This document shows positions 26,801-38,200 of a DNA stretch of 64,000 bases, piece after piece. The notes under the pieces were generated by a model. It was not told the DNA's origin and did not search any database. It saw nothing but the letters and a program-made list of their open reading frames with translations. Origin of the DNA: Acanthaster planci. Taxonomy: Eukaryota > Echinodermata > Asteroidea > Valvatida > Acanthasteridae. Every line of letters starts with the position of its first letter. Within the stretch, counting starts at the first letter, position 1. Where the stretch lies: contig NW_019091518.1 of assembly GCF_001949145.1 (NCBI RefSeq), positions 397,980 through 461,979 on the forward strand. The letters run 5' to 3'. Made by a program: the position numbers and the translations under genes.

Positions 26801-29800
26801 GAGTTTTATTTGAATTATTTGACACAAAAAGGTATTTTATGAGATCTCAGGATCACTCCCTGTGATGAAACAGCGCACTTTGTTTTTCGTGAGCTTAATT
26901 GTCCTGTGGTGTTCAGCATGCTGTTGGCCAGTCTTAGCCAAACTCGTACAAAGACTTTGAAAACTGATGTTTTGGAGTGACAAAATAAAATTACAAATAT
27001 ATGCATGAATAACGGAAAAGGGTATCAAAATCTTTTTAAAAAAAATTATTCAAAGTGGGAAAAGTAAATCTAATGTCAGATATTTTTTCTTTCTGTTTCC
27101 TGGTCACTGCGATAAGGTTGTAGTTAATTCCAAAGAAAACACCTCAAATATTGTTACAATATTACTGGCCCCACTTGTCTGGCTAAGCAGCAGGCAGTAA
27201 TCAGGCATTTTTGGAATGTTTACTATTGTTCATCTGACCAGGTGGCGATGATCATCAAGCACTTTGATGTGTCAGGGTTGTCATTCCGTCTGTGTCGTTC
27301 CTCCATGCTGTCACCAATATCTAGTGAAATTGGTTTTGGCACAGCATTGAAAATGTGTATCTACGTGTTCACTTTTACATGGAGGGTGAACGGACCTCCA
27401 GACGTGATGAATACAAATGCTCACTCTAAACAAGTACGTTCTGTCCGTTGCGTCGCTAGGTGCCGTGAATTTGAAGACAATATTTCCCGTTCCCCTCACT
27501 GACCGGGACACTGCCTCTCTTGCGTCTGTCCACAGAGTTGGAACTGCACATGCATTGTAAAGCATCGCCGATGCAGAGGAACACTGTTGGTCTATGAAAA
27601 GTGTGAAATCACAACATTTACTGAGAGAACACTTCTTGACGCTGCCAAGCCTGCCATCACAAACATGTACACACCTGTATCTGCAGATGTCCTTCTACAC
27701 CTTAGCAGGGGTCAAATCCTTGCTCTACCTACAAGTACATGACTGCTCAGGTCAACATCGCGATCAGTTAAGTCACAGTCAAGGTAATGCCGACATATTT
27801 GTGGAGCACCAAATTCCTGTGTATTTCTGTCTTCATTTTAACTACAAATGTGCACACTCGTTCAGTTGCAAAAATGAGGCACACCAAACTACGTTGTATA
27901 TTTAACAAATGGCTCGACTTTTCATTTACACTTTGCAAAAACAACCCAAAGGCTACATGTACAAAGTGCACGCTAAAATGTAATATTCCAAATTTAGGAA
28001 CCTTTTATGTCCCTGTCGCATCTAACATATGGGTTTTAGATTTTAGAACACAATCTTTAATTTCTAGGAGTGAAGCAAATTAGTCAAACCTCGTTAATAA
28101 GAGCACTATTAATATAAGATTCTGCTTGTAACAAGCAAAAATTTAGGTCCCAGCCATTTGTTTCTCATTGTTTCATTCCTGATAATACAAGGTCCCTGTT
28201 ATAACAAGGTAATTTGCCATGTCTGAAGGACCTCTTATTAACGAGGTTCGACTGTACCTGCAAATCAAATAAGAATACATCAAAGTTAGTTTCAATATTA
28301 TTCCCTTGTCAAACTACATTCATGTACACGTACCAATAGAGTGTTGTGCCGAGATACGTGTACATACATACACACATGTAAAAGTACTACAGACCCATCA
28401 CTTAACACATACACGTACACGAACATGAGAAGGTTTGCTTTCGGTTCAGTGAGTGGGCATCACAGAACAACTTGTTCATCCATCTGGAATTGGCTATTGA
28501 ATGTTGCCATGGGAATCCTCATGGGATCCTCCCAGTAAACATGACACTCACTTCTTGGGCACTCGCCAAAACCTTCATCCGATCCCCATGGTGCATTATC
28601 CCCGCAGTCGTTGAAGCCATCACACGAGGTTGACCTGGGCACGCACACACCGTTATTGCATGGTTGATCTGTGATGACTGGGCACTCTGTTAAAAAAGCA
28701 AACACCAACAACACAGCTACAACCTCAACTCTCCTTTGGGAGAAAAAGGTGACGGCATCTGCGTGCGGTACTTTTTTCCCAAACTCGCAGTTGAGATTGG
28801 AGGGCAAGAATTATTCTGAAGCACCATTTTTGTACACAATGTAATTAAATTGTTAACAACTTACACAAAGCTCCATGTGGTTGTAAATCTTTGAAATCCA
28901 TCCGTCATGTCAACAAGATGAAGCATTTCTTATTCTTGTAGATAGAGTAGCAGATACTACATGTAAATGTAGAAGGGTTGTACACTCAACACTCAACCTT
29001 CCCCCACCCCTCACTTTTGGGCAAGAACTTTGATGACGTTGGGTTAAGTATGTACTGACAAAGAGTCTATACTGGCAATGATTGTGAGCACGGTTCCCAT
29101 CTTAGTTCGGTCAATTTCCAGTCAATTTGCACCCCACTAACTGTCTAAATAGAAATTGCATGCAATGTACACGTATGCTTTGTTCCCAAAATAAACTTCA
29201 GGCACTGAAAAAATAATGTAAAAATAAAAACATTTCAAGTAACATGTACGCAGTGAAACTAAATCTCATTTTTTACAGTTAAGTTCTAGAAAACAATTTT
29301 CCTGTAAAACAGAATATTGAAAATGTAAAAAAAACAGGCATATCACTGGTGACTTCATAATAATTCACTCAGGCAGTAAGAAGGAAAAGCCTTCGGCAAT
29401 CTTTTCCGGGGCATGGATATGATGGAGTGATGTCATATCCATGGCAACGTCTAAACATGCCCATCCCATGTTTGTCAACTCCTCACCACACGTTGAGTTT
29501 AATGGGATTTTGCTTGCTTTGGCCACTTTAACAAATTAAAATGATTGATATCACAACTGCTTTGATCATTCATATCAAACACATTTCTCACAGTTGATAT
29601 ACTTTTTAAGTGCATTTGAACACTGTTAATATATGTTTTCCCAACACGTCTTTTGCTGGTTTTTAATGCTGGTTGGCTAAAACACAGTCACAAGGGAGGT
29701 CACTCATTCACAGCAAAGAACACAGAACTAAGACAAAAGTGCTGTTCTGAAGAGCAAATTTAAGAATCCCAATCTCTTGAATTTGTGAGTGTTGTTTGTT

Positions 29801-32800
29801 TTTACACAAAGTTCGGTTTATAACAAAGGACTATGTCTGGTCCTATAACTTTGTTATCACTAGAGTTAACTTAATAAACACACGTTTCGGTACCCTGCAT
29901 GTTGACTGCATGTAACGAAGAGGTCACTAGTGCTTGCCTATGCACCCAGAGGGTAGGTGAGAGACAAGTATGGAGTCCTATTCCTGAGGTTGAAGGGCCA
30001 AGAGAAATACATGTACATGCAAGAAAGGGGGGGCAAGGACCTGTCAAACTGACCAAACTATGCCAGCCCATAGAGATGTTTTATAACGCACCAAAATATA
30101 AAATAAGAGGTGAATCATTACGGTGCTTTTAAAACTGAACTGGTTTAATTCAACAACACTTTTCCCTTGGTTCAGTTTTGAGTTGCTGTTTACTCTTCTT
30201 GCCGGTATCATGTGAGGGCACTTTAACCAGTAAAATATTTTGACAATAGTGCCTAATTGGGCACAGTACGGCCTACTCCAGAAATTAAACGCATGTGATG
30301 TGTTTTGGTACAAAGCCAGTTTGCCATTCGTGCATCAGCCTATGTATCATGAACTCTGAGTGACCTTGTTTAAGCCGGCCAGGACGACCATGGAGGAAGG
30401 AAATGGGATGACAGACCAGCAAGAGGTGCGTTAGAATAAAGGCTAGTGAATAAACATGGCATCTAGTGAATAAACATGGCATCTAGTGAATAAACATGGC
30501 ATCTAGTGAATAAACATGGCATCTAGTGAATAAACATGGCATCTAGTGAATAAACATGGCATCTAGTGAATAAACATGGCATCCTGTGAGCTACTGAGGA
30601 TGCACATCAAGACATCATGCATGCACAATTTACAAAGTACATGTACATACATGCAATGCCAAATTTAGACTGCATTTGCAAAGTTTTGAGCAGTTACACC
30701 AGGCGCAGGCACAAACACCAAAGAGTTTCTCTACTTAATTCACATTTTAGACAGAGTTGAGTTATGAAAACTCATTTGGAGTGGCATATGCATACACGTG
30801 TGATGCGGTGATGTGGTGACGTACATGTACCACCAACTTCACCCACCTGTTCCCACAAAGATATCATGTCGAGTTATTTCAATTAGTTCTTGTGAAGTGT
30901 GTACTACATGTATTACAGAGCAAAATTCAAGCCCACACTTACGAAGCTGCACTGTAACATTGAATACACAGTATGCTTTATTTCCACCAGTGTCGACAAA
31001 GGTGTAACTGACTTCAGAAACTCCGACACCAAATCGAGTTCCTGGGGGGGTGTTGGTCGAACGGTCCACCCCAAGAGTAGGGGAAAATGGCTCAATCCAA
31101 CTGATGGCCACTTGAATAAAGGAATTCTGAACGTATGCAGGTTGAACCACCGGAGGGCAGCCTTCAATAACAATATCTGGAAGCCCTGAAAGACAATAAA
31201 GAAATGAAAGTCGTTTTATTGATGTTCCATGTCCAAGCTGACAAAGGTGTAATAAAAAACCGTTGTCCATGGGAAACATTCAAGGAGGTAAATCTACGGA
31301 TACCACAGCGGTCATTTTGTTTCATACATGTGCATCATCCCAGTTTTGTGGTATAAGTGCTCGGCAAAAAACTAAAATCGCTTCAATTTGCGGCCGTGTC
31401 CAAAATTCCTTGGCTGCAGTTTGACATCAGATACATGAACAGACTTGTTCATGAGTACGAGAGTGGCTTCAGCCATTACCCATAGAGTCCTGTATGATTC
31501 AAAGCCAGAGTCAGAGTTTTTTGGACATGAGGAAGCCTTACTATTTCATTTGCGGCTTAATATGGTTTCCTGCAAAGCAACAGTCTAAGAGACTGCACTT
31601 TTCTGCTGCAAGGGACAGTTCATGTATCCTAAAATACAGGTGCTCCAAGACAAAAGTTTAGTATTTTGGAGCAGTTACACATTCAATGAACACTTTGTTT
31701 CCTTACATGTTACATGTACATGTATATTGCATTTAGAGATCCATCAGGCAAACGTGCATTACATCTCTCAATTAATCATTTTATAATCTTTCCAACAATA
31801 CAGATGGAGACTGAAAAAGATTTTGGTGGTTTAAATTTCGTAGAGGGACAGGGGCATTAATCTGTTTTGAAAAAGGGGGGAACATAGCCCTGATCAGAAC
31901 AAATGCGAGTGCAAAGCTCTGAGTGGGGTGGGGTCTGGGGCCGGAAAATTTTGGAGTATAAATGCTCTGTGGTAAGATCTGAAACAATTTCTGGCTACTT
32001 TAGCCATTTTTTTAAAAACAAATTTATGCTTTTGCAAGGTGTACATTTTCATTTAGGTTTAAGAAAAAAGTGTGGGGGGCGGACAATTGATAGAGTATCC
32101 CCCCTTGGAAAAGTTGGGGGACACGTCCCCCCATCCCTCACCCAGCGGCGTAGCGAAGGCATTTTCTTTGAGGGGGGTTGTGCCAGGGTCAATTTGCCGA
32201 CTTGTTGAACGACGATGTACGTCAATAATTCATGACGTCAATTTCAGTTTCATTTGCCGACTGACCCTTTATTTGCTGACTGAAAAGAATTACTGGGGGG
32301 GTGCAACACCCACCACCCCCCCTCGCTACGCCGCTGCCCTCACCGATTGACGCCTATGTAATAAGAGGGGTAAGGATAGGGTCATTTTATTGGGAAGTGA
32401 CTGCCTGTGAAAATTACCAGGCTAGTACCCTATTCTATACACCAAAAAAACAGTATGGCACTCTTTTTCCTGTTACCAGTGGGGAAGCTGGTATATTACT
32501 AGTGAGGGGTACAAGATGGCACCGGCACCTTATGGGGAGTCAGGAAGGGGGGGGCACCAGCTTTCAGTGGTGTGGTTTTCAGGGGCAAACTTTTGTTAGC
32601 CTTGTTGAATATCATTTGAACATCCATTTACCTCATTTTTTAGTGGGGGGAGGGGACACCTAGGGGCACTGGGCACCCCTCCCCCACAGCCACACCCCTG
32701 CCTGTTACAATACCCAGACCACATTTGTACAGTCCAAAAAACCCTCTGTAAAAAAAAAATGAAGCATGCACAGCTCTCTTCATTATTTTAAAGTGAAATG

Positions 32801-35281
32801 TAACGAAAACAATGCTAACATATCCTACATAAATGTACAATGTCTGATTTTTGGGTATGTTTTATGCATTTATAACTTGCAACAGCAGCATAATAGCATT
32901 TAGCAGTTTACAGGGAAATTTACTCAGCAGCAAAAATACACGCTTTTTAACTTGAAAAGTACAATGTAGCTGTGGGTAGAGATGGAAGCATTTGAAATCA
33001 ATCAACAGAGTTGTTGAAACTGCCGTACTTTAGAATGGTACATGTGCGTTGGGAATGGGTACGCAGGGATGCCTGTGCCTGTTAACTATCACACAAACCA
33101 AATCCAAGTGCCCATGTGGCCAGTTTTGAAAAGAGTTTGGGAAAAGAACCTTGATATGCAAATCCAGTCAGTTATCAATTGTTGTCAGTCTATTACTGTT
33201 AGTGTATGGTACGTGTCCGTCCGGTCAAAATCAAACCTCCATTGACTGTCCAGACAAACGTCTTTTGCTGGGACAGTCCAGCACGGAAGGATCAAAGGTC
33301 CCGGCTCCTTTTGAGTGGACAAACGTTTCTTTCTTTTTATGTCAGGGCACACAATAGTCTTTATTCAGGTTGGTTGAACAGGGTCACTTTTCAAACAGTA
33401 TACCAGTTTTTCTTCCCAGCATACTTGCACATGTACATGTGATAGTACTTTGTGTGTCAAGGTCTTGTTTTTAAATGGTGGCATTGTGAATTGTTAAAGA
33501 AATTTATTCAGTGGTGTGCATGATCTTGCAACACAATTGAAATAATTTCTGCTTTCAGGGAAAGTTGAAAAGCACCTGGACTCGCAAATGACAAAATGAA
33601 GGCTGTAACGATGCAACAGTTATGCATCGCCGTGGAAATTATGACTCATGAAAAACTGGCATCTGTTGTGGATGTTGCCTATTGCACATGACACTAAACC
33701 CCTTTATTGTGTTTTGCATTGCAGACAGGTGTAGTCCTGTTTCAAAGTATTAAGGTCAACCGCAAAAATCATGAAAAACCATGGACTTTTATTTGGAAAA
33801 ATAATCTATTGGATAAAAAAAAGTCTGGTGCCAACTACAGTATACATGTATGTACATGTACATCATAAATTATTGCACAGGTTTACTTTTTCCTTTAAAA
33901 ATGTTTAAGATTTTGAAAAAAAAAATGAATAAAATTTGATTTGACATGAAAGTGGCTGGCTCTTGTGTGTTATACTCATCACCCTCTGCTTTTAAAATTT
34001 AATTCAATTTCAACTTTTACTTGTGAATTGCTCAATTAGTCATTTCCCCTGTGCTGTTAATGTACACATGTACATACATGTACATACATGTGTACATGTA
34101 CATACATGTACATGTGTAGCAGTGTACTACTATTGGATCTGACATAGTCAAATTTTTTACTGAAAAAGTGCAGAGTACAAAAATTAAAATATTTCAACTA
34201 CCTATAAAAATTAAGTATGTACATGGGATGCTTTATTTTTTAAGAGGTGTTTGGAAGCACAACCATTTGTTATTCGGTCTACTGTTGTATTCCAAATTTG
34301 GCCTGAGCGTTCCAAGCAAATCTATTTTGTAAGTCATTGAGCTCTTTTCCAGGCTTACTTAGTTCATTCATGCAGAGTGTTTTGCTTTATGAAATAGATA
34401 ACGGGTCATCAGCGAGCAGGATATTAGGTAACACAATTCTGACAGGATGACGATAGGTCCTAGTACTTGCATTGTTAAACATCCCAATCAATTTTGTTTC
34501 CCATAATGATGAAGTACATTGTACATGGACAGTACATTCTTTCTGTTTAACTGTAAAGTAAAAAGCACACCCAAATTGGTAACATGTTTCAACACATGAA
34601 CATGTACAACATATTCAAGTTTCGGTTTTATACTGAATCAAATGAAAGGAAACTATTGATATCAATTTTTACAAAGAATCATCTTCACAACACATTTTGG
34701 AAGGCCAAGCCCAACAAAAGCAATACATGTAGTGTTGTACATGTATATGTTGTGAGATTTGTCACCAGAAACAATGTACAGTCATGACAGTGTCTAGCCT
34801 GTGCTACACTGAAACTTTACTTTAGTCATTAATATGCATGAATTTTTTGTGACTGTTTTTATAGAATTTTAAAAGCTTTCTCAGCCCATATGCGTGTACA
34901 TGTATATGCAACTTGGTTTTTTCCCCTTAAATCATGTAAATTTAACTTTTCTGGACATATTTTTGCTTTCTAATGGCTAATAGGTCACTGTAGGAATAAT
35001 TATTGGCGTCCGTACATGAAACTCTTCCCCGTCTTACTGTAACTTTGGGTTTGCTCCTTTTGCCTTCCAACAATGCCTTTCTGTTGAGCAAAATCACCAG
35101 GGCCAACACTCTACCACAACTTACCTTGGAGAGTCGTCGTTGAACCACCAGCGAGTGTTGTTGCTGGGTCCGGCATGTCCGGAGGTACAGTGGTTTGAGG
35201 GTTCACCACACTGACACCTGTACCCAACGATATGAACACGATCACCGCCAACCTCAACATCCACACTTGCCGTCGATTCAT
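12544..35281 (-). CDS. Gene A: adhesion GPCR (HYR, LDLa, M1, Ig, M2, Ig, SEA, HRM, GAIN-GPS, 7TM), complete
   Basis: Exons in transcript order: 35281-35125, 31185-30943, 28686-28552, 27591-27425, 25876-25760, 24936-24609, 23801-23615, 23176-23115, 22478-21837, 21711-21412, 20160-20051, 19918-19705, 19156-19055, 18387-18260, 17625-17479, 17185-16804, 16352-16153, 15443-15276, 14856-14747, 14191-13929, 13509-13443, 13045-12544. Every junction is GT-AG, phases match throughout, and the sum is 4731 nt (1576 aa plus stop). Most donors are GTAAGN or GTGAGN; 18260 (GTCAGT) and 23615 (GTTGGT) are weaker. It should be a cell-surface receptor cleaved at the GPS and activated by the tethered sequence that starts TSFAVIV. 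The 7TM (WMAVEATNMYLL, NSLQGLMIFLLFCVRQ) looks most like the vertebrate ADGRG (family VIII) group; that assignment is from memory and needs a tree. The start Met at 35281 precedes a good signal peptide; an in-frame Met at 35332 would put 17 residues before it. Confidence 0.9.
15276..15443 (-). CDS. Gene A GPS motif exon
   Basis: SECVFWDFNLNGGFGDWS, then GC and TVCHCDHLTSFAVIV: the four Cys and two Trp of a GPS with the HL|T cleavage triplet intact. Phase 0-0 exon. Confidence 0.93.
16153..17625 (-). CDS. Gene A GAIN domain, alpha and beta subdomains (three exons)
   Basis: Exons 17625-17479, 17185-16804 and 16352-16153. Helical subdomain: GIMATADILEKIV, VVNNILQVDRETY, SRIIRALEDYITAL. Beta subdomain: IRLPPEILNF, ISFFFYQSTKLF, GSYVIAATVEGV. 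The 147-nt first exon has exactly the same length in genes B and C. Confidence 0.85.
18260..19156 (-). CDS. Gene A hormone-receptor (HRM) domain (two exons, residues about 888-964)
   Basis: Exons 19156-19055 and 18387-18260. The first half is VTCLGEEVDGVTFPQTKVGG with a second Cys in EQCP; the second half has RACAGDVLSPAYWLEPVLVD and then Cys. Four Cys, the FPQT stretch and the WLEP element fit the HRM domain that precedes GAIN in many adhesion GPCRs, though the N-terminal Trp is absent. Confidence 0.7.
19705..20160 (-). CDS. Gene A SEA domain (two exons, residues about 780-887)
   Basis: Exons 20160-20051 and 19918-19705. FSMFKVMAAIDRVYTPNL and LVGFTPGSVVADIILYV match the SEA pattern; the GSVV in the beta-hairpin is where SEA domains self-cleave (G|S). 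SEA modules also occur in vertebrate ADGRF and ADGRG6 receptors. Confidence 0.8.
20780..20867. repeat. 44-bp tandem duplication
   Basis: The unit starting CTGTTGTTATTGAAATAAGT is present at 20780-20823 and 20824-20867 with a single difference. Intron of gene A. Confidence 0.9.
21032..21170. mobile_element. Foldback element, GTTATCAC termini, about 139 bp
   Basis: The ends GTTATCAC and GTGATAAC and the inner blocks GGAATAATGTAGTGTGT / ACACACTACATTATTCC are inverted. Between them ACTCGTGCTTG is present in the same orientation on both arms, so the arms are not simple inversions of each other. Non-coding, inside an intron of gene A. Confidence 0.7.
21412..21711 (-). CDS. Gene A Ig domain 2 (residues about 680-779)
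   Basis: A single 300-nt phase 1-1 exon. Ig landmarks: GTAIMTCYIE, TYEWYKV, LSFTITQFDN and GSYMCVGKGG. It starts VPKVVTHPRSVDVVLRPSNN. Confidence 0.9.
21837..22478 (-). CDS. Gene A module M2: second copy of the six-Cys domain in a single exon (residues about 466-679)
   Basis: 214 residues in one 642-nt exon, phase 1-1. Cys occur in EEC, TPC, LSC, SFC, SGC and QIC, matching M1 in number and order. The shared pieces are VTLDLDPPVSLAANSVIL, SPPPPP, FCDDFLPQW and the terminal CLG. It contains PLRRKRRGVN, a furin-like basic site that M1 lacks. Confidence 0.85.
23115..23801 (-). CDS. Gene A Ig domain 1 (two exons, residues about 383-465)
   Basis: Exons 23801-23615 and 23176-23115. The first Cys is in VVLIC, the Trp in SVMWYDSN and the second Cys in QSFTC, which is created across the intron (AG|T). 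The domain is about 83 residues, short for an I/V-type set. Overall phase 1-1. Confidence 0.8.
24609..27591 (-). CDS. Gene A module M1: unrecognised six-Cys domain, three exons (residues about 179-382)
   Basis: Exons 27591-27425, 25876-25760 and 24936-24609 give 204 residues, phase 1 at both outer ends. Cys occur in QQC, YNAC, TAGC, RAC, RPC and DSC. The block VELDLRQPLVVRPSEEIEV, the SPPP motif and the C-terminal CLG match M2 in the same order. I do not recognise the fold; it is extracellular by position. The internal introns are both phase 0. Confidence 0.8.
28083..28254. mobile_element. Tc1/mariner (pogo/Tigger-like) MITE, about 172 bp
   Basis: The termini GTCAAACCTCGTTAATAAGAG and (inverse) CAGTCGAACCTCGTTAATAA are flanked by TA on both sides (28081-28082, 28255-28256). 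TIRs of the form CAGTCGAACCTCG at a TA site are typical of pogo-type elements. The left terminus has lost its first two bases. Located in an intron of gene A. Confidence 0.75.
28552..28686 (-). CDS. Gene A LDL-receptor class A exon (residues about 134-178)
   Basis: One phase 1-1 exon with six Cys spaced as in LDLa and a calcium-binding acidic end: CDGFNDCGDNAPWGSDEGFG. The usual insertion-free SDE motif is preserved. Confidence 0.9.
30444..30583. repeat. 20-bp minisatellite, seven perfect copies
   Basis: TAGTGAATAAACATGGCATC is repeated seven times without a mismatch over 140 bp (copy starts at 30444, 30464 and so on to 30564). It lies in the gene A intron between the HYR and LDLa exons. Confidence 0.97.
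30943..31185 (-). CDS. Gene A HYR domain exon (residues about 53-133)
   Basis: An 81-residue phase 1-1 exon. It begins GLPDIVIEGCPPVV and ends with the HYR signature VSYTFVDTGGNKAYCVFNVT (Ig-like hyalin repeat; the paired Cys are in EGC and AYC). HYR modules mediate extracellular adhesion. Confidence 0.85.
32143..32336. mobile_element. hAT-like MITE, 194 bp, perfect 8-bp TSD
   Basis: The termini CAGCGGCGTAGCGA and TCGCTACGCCGCTG are exact inverted repeats. The direct repeats CCCTCACC at 32135-32142 and 32337-32344 are identical. An 8-bp duplication with CAG-starting ends is characteristic of hAT elements. No ORF. The G-run-rich DNA on both sides (about 31790-32710) looks like older related insertions. 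Confidence 0.88.
34061..34117. repeat. ACATGTAC palindromic simple repeat
   Basis: A run composed of ACATGTACAT units. Shorter versions (TACATGTACATG) recur across the whole window and are a genomic signature rather than a local feature. Confidence 0.85.
35125..35281 (-). CDS. Gene A exon 1: signal peptide and Thr/Pro-rich linker
   Basis: Reads MNRRQVWMLRLAVIVFISLG, then a short polar segment and a TTVPPDMPDPATTLAGGSTT linker. Donor CAAG|GTAAGT, phase 1. The hydrophobic core after Arg-rich residues is a classic secretory signal. Confidence 0.8.
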
Positions 35282-38200
35282 TCTTGCCCCAACGTTTGTC
35301 GGAAACGAATTTAAAAGTTGTTGACTCCTCACTCAAACCAGTCTTGGTCTGTAGAATAATGAGAAGTTTATGCTCTTGTTGTAGGGTTAACGTCACCTTT
35401 GGCAAATTTATGCCCACGGTGCCCGCCGTCAGTAGAGTTCCTGTGTCACGGTGAGAAGTTAGTGGTATGTCACTTGTCAGTTGCCTGTGTAGCCTAGGTA
35501 GGTGCTTGATGACTCGTGCAAAGAGTTTATAGGTATTGAAGCGTGATCTCTCTTTTGTGGTAACATGCAAATTTTACGCATGACACTGAATTCAGGCATG
35601 TCAAGGAAGGCCAGGGCCTATATACACTGCACAAAACTGATATGATCGTGTGGGGTCTGGGGCCGGTGGCCAAGGCTGTGGTTTTCGATGGAGTGGACCT
35701 GCGATTAAGACGGTTACCTGACTGCATTGACAGATTGGGGTGTGGTCAAAACCGTCGAGACAAGGAATGATGAGAAGTTTTAATTAGTGCGCAGCCTTAT
35801 CAAAATTACTGTGGGATTTGTGTGCATATTCCCCAAGATTAAAGCGTGAAAAATGGACGTTTTCAAGGTTAAGAATGGCTAAACTGAAACTTTGCGTTGC
35901 AGAGGTCTCCTTGAATCATGGAGGAAAAAAACACCGTGCTTGAATCAATGGAAGTTTCCTTGAATCACGGATGTTCCTCTCTATAATTGTTTGTGAACCA
36001 CCATGAATGGGTCAACAGTCATCGTCACGTGACTGGACCAGCCCATACGGGGATATGAGAACTACACGTCAATTCATTTTAAACGTGGGTAAAAACTGGC
36101 TGTGCTCTACGCATTAGGCTTGGCCCCAGTGACAAATACACGATGCTTTCAATTGCTATAGGTGATTACCTACGACCCATCCATTTTCTAAATTTTTTTG
36201 CCTGGAACCTTTTTTGAGAAAGAAGGCATGTATCTTTATATCCTTCCAGAACTTGAACAGGGGGGATCCATCGCGTTGTACCTTGGAGGTTCTGATAGCA
36301 AGTTAGTAAGCTTTCTCTTTTCGGAGAAATAAAAATACCACAGTATGGGAGTAACTGCTTGAGTATGGAGATATCCCCTCAGGGGATGGGCTATTGAATC
36401 ACCGCACCACTTTTTCGCGGTGAGAAAAATTCAGGTGGATTGTTAAAAATTGTTTGGACTTCCTAACGCCCGAAATCATGTCTTCATTAGCACTCGAAAA
36501 GGGAGAAAAATTAAAGGGCAAAACGTAAATACGCCATTTCGATTTCAGGTTGTGCAGGAGTTTATACAGATGAACATCTCTATCGCTAGAGTCATATTGT
36601 GTCAGCACCCCTCCCTTCACATTTTTTATGGCTTGGGTGCTAGTCACCCCCACAAATCCATCCCCAATCCCCACTAGTCCCGGCACAAATTTACTTCAGT
36701 GAAACATCATTTTCTCACACGGATGTTAACAATGAATCAACTTTCGCAAGACCGAAAACGCAGTCACGTTTCACAGGCTTTTTTTCAGTGAGTTCATTCA
36801 TTCCAAGGATGCGAACATTACAAAGTCCTTGACTTTCAATAATGGAATGGTAAACATGCCATTGCTTTTTATAGTTCGTGCATCCGTGCAATCCAATACG
36901 CCAATTCTAGGTTTTAAGTGTTCCCGGCACTGCACTTTAAATCGTCTCTTTACTTCAAAACTTCCTTTTTACCTCGGTATGCCATTCGTCTTTCTAGCCT
37001 CCATTTGATCCATTTGTTTCCACAGTTATCGAAAGTTGAGTCGTTTTGGAAGACTTATACAATTACCTATCCTATTGTGTATGCTTTATTTTTATATTTC
37101 GCGTTAACGCTGAAGGAAGGATTTACATTTATTGATTTTCTTACTCGAATGAGAACCTCTCGTTACATGGTTAATTGAATTTGGTTACTTGTGACATGTA
37201 TGTATAAATATAACGGGGGGTCTTTACTCGACAAGCTATGGCTTTTCGAGGCCTCCATACACTATGACACTGTATTGTTACTATGAAATGTTACGTATGG
37301 AAAATAAAGAGAAAGTGAAGTGAAGTTGAGCTCAAACTGGGAGCACACATTCACTCTTTGTTCCAATAATAAAACACACTTTAAAAATTTGCATGAACAG
37401 TCGCATTTTGTTTCATTCCATCAGTTCCTGATATATTTGCGACAGAAAAATCCTACCATGCGGATCTTTTCGATGGCATAAACTAATAGCCTACATGTCA
37501 CCTAACATTGACCGAAGTTGAATCAGTCACTGTGGTGAAATTATAATGGTTTTATTTAGGTTTCCGGAAAACAGGCCTACGTTGCGTGCTGCGTAATTTA
37601 TTGCCCGCGGCATGATGACATGATGTCATCGACTACTCAGTAATCCATGTTATATTTGTTTTGCTTTTCATTATTCACATAGTTATCTTCGGTGAAATAA
37701 AGCTTATTTTGGCATGTGTGCTAACTGCCATCTTTCCGTGTGTATGTAGTATCATGCAAACGCGTGTACACGTGCGGGGGGGTGTATAGGTCTTCACTGG
37801 ATTTCAAGGGACGATTTCATTTTGTCAGGCAAATTAGGACTGAGTTTGTGGGGACGTTTCTCTATCCTCATGACTTTTTGGTCTCCACAAATAGGTGAAA
37901 TATAGTGTGTATGTCATCACAACTACGGAACAAAAAGCCGTGTGCCACAGTCATTTGACAGTTCCTGATCGCTTTGTATCAGCTCATGCCAAGATGAACT
38001 AGCACGCAGGTACCCGTGGCTTTTGGGGGGCGGGGAGCAAAAAATCGAATATTTTTCATGTAAAAATTTAGGCCTTTCCGAGGGGCGGGGAGTTTTGGGG
38101 GGAGTTTTTACACACTTTTTTGAAGGGAGGGAATTGAAATAGACCAAATGATTCACCTTTTCTTATTATTTTCCCCTAACATATATGGGCTTTTTGGAGA

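Noticed and set aside
30444-30583. Regular short repeats resembling a CRISPR array
   Set aside because: Units are directly adjacent with no spacers, in an intron of an animal gene: a minisatellite.
31790-32710. G/C-run-rich region as one large transposon around the 32143-32336 MITE
   Set aside because: Possible ends (near 31847 and 32700) do not share a target duplication and no ORF is present; only the inner element can be delimited.
36918-37330. 86-codon + strand frame and AATAAA-like tail as a gene or LINE end
   Set aside because: The frame has no recognisable domain or splice sites, and the 3' tail similarity is too weak to name an element.
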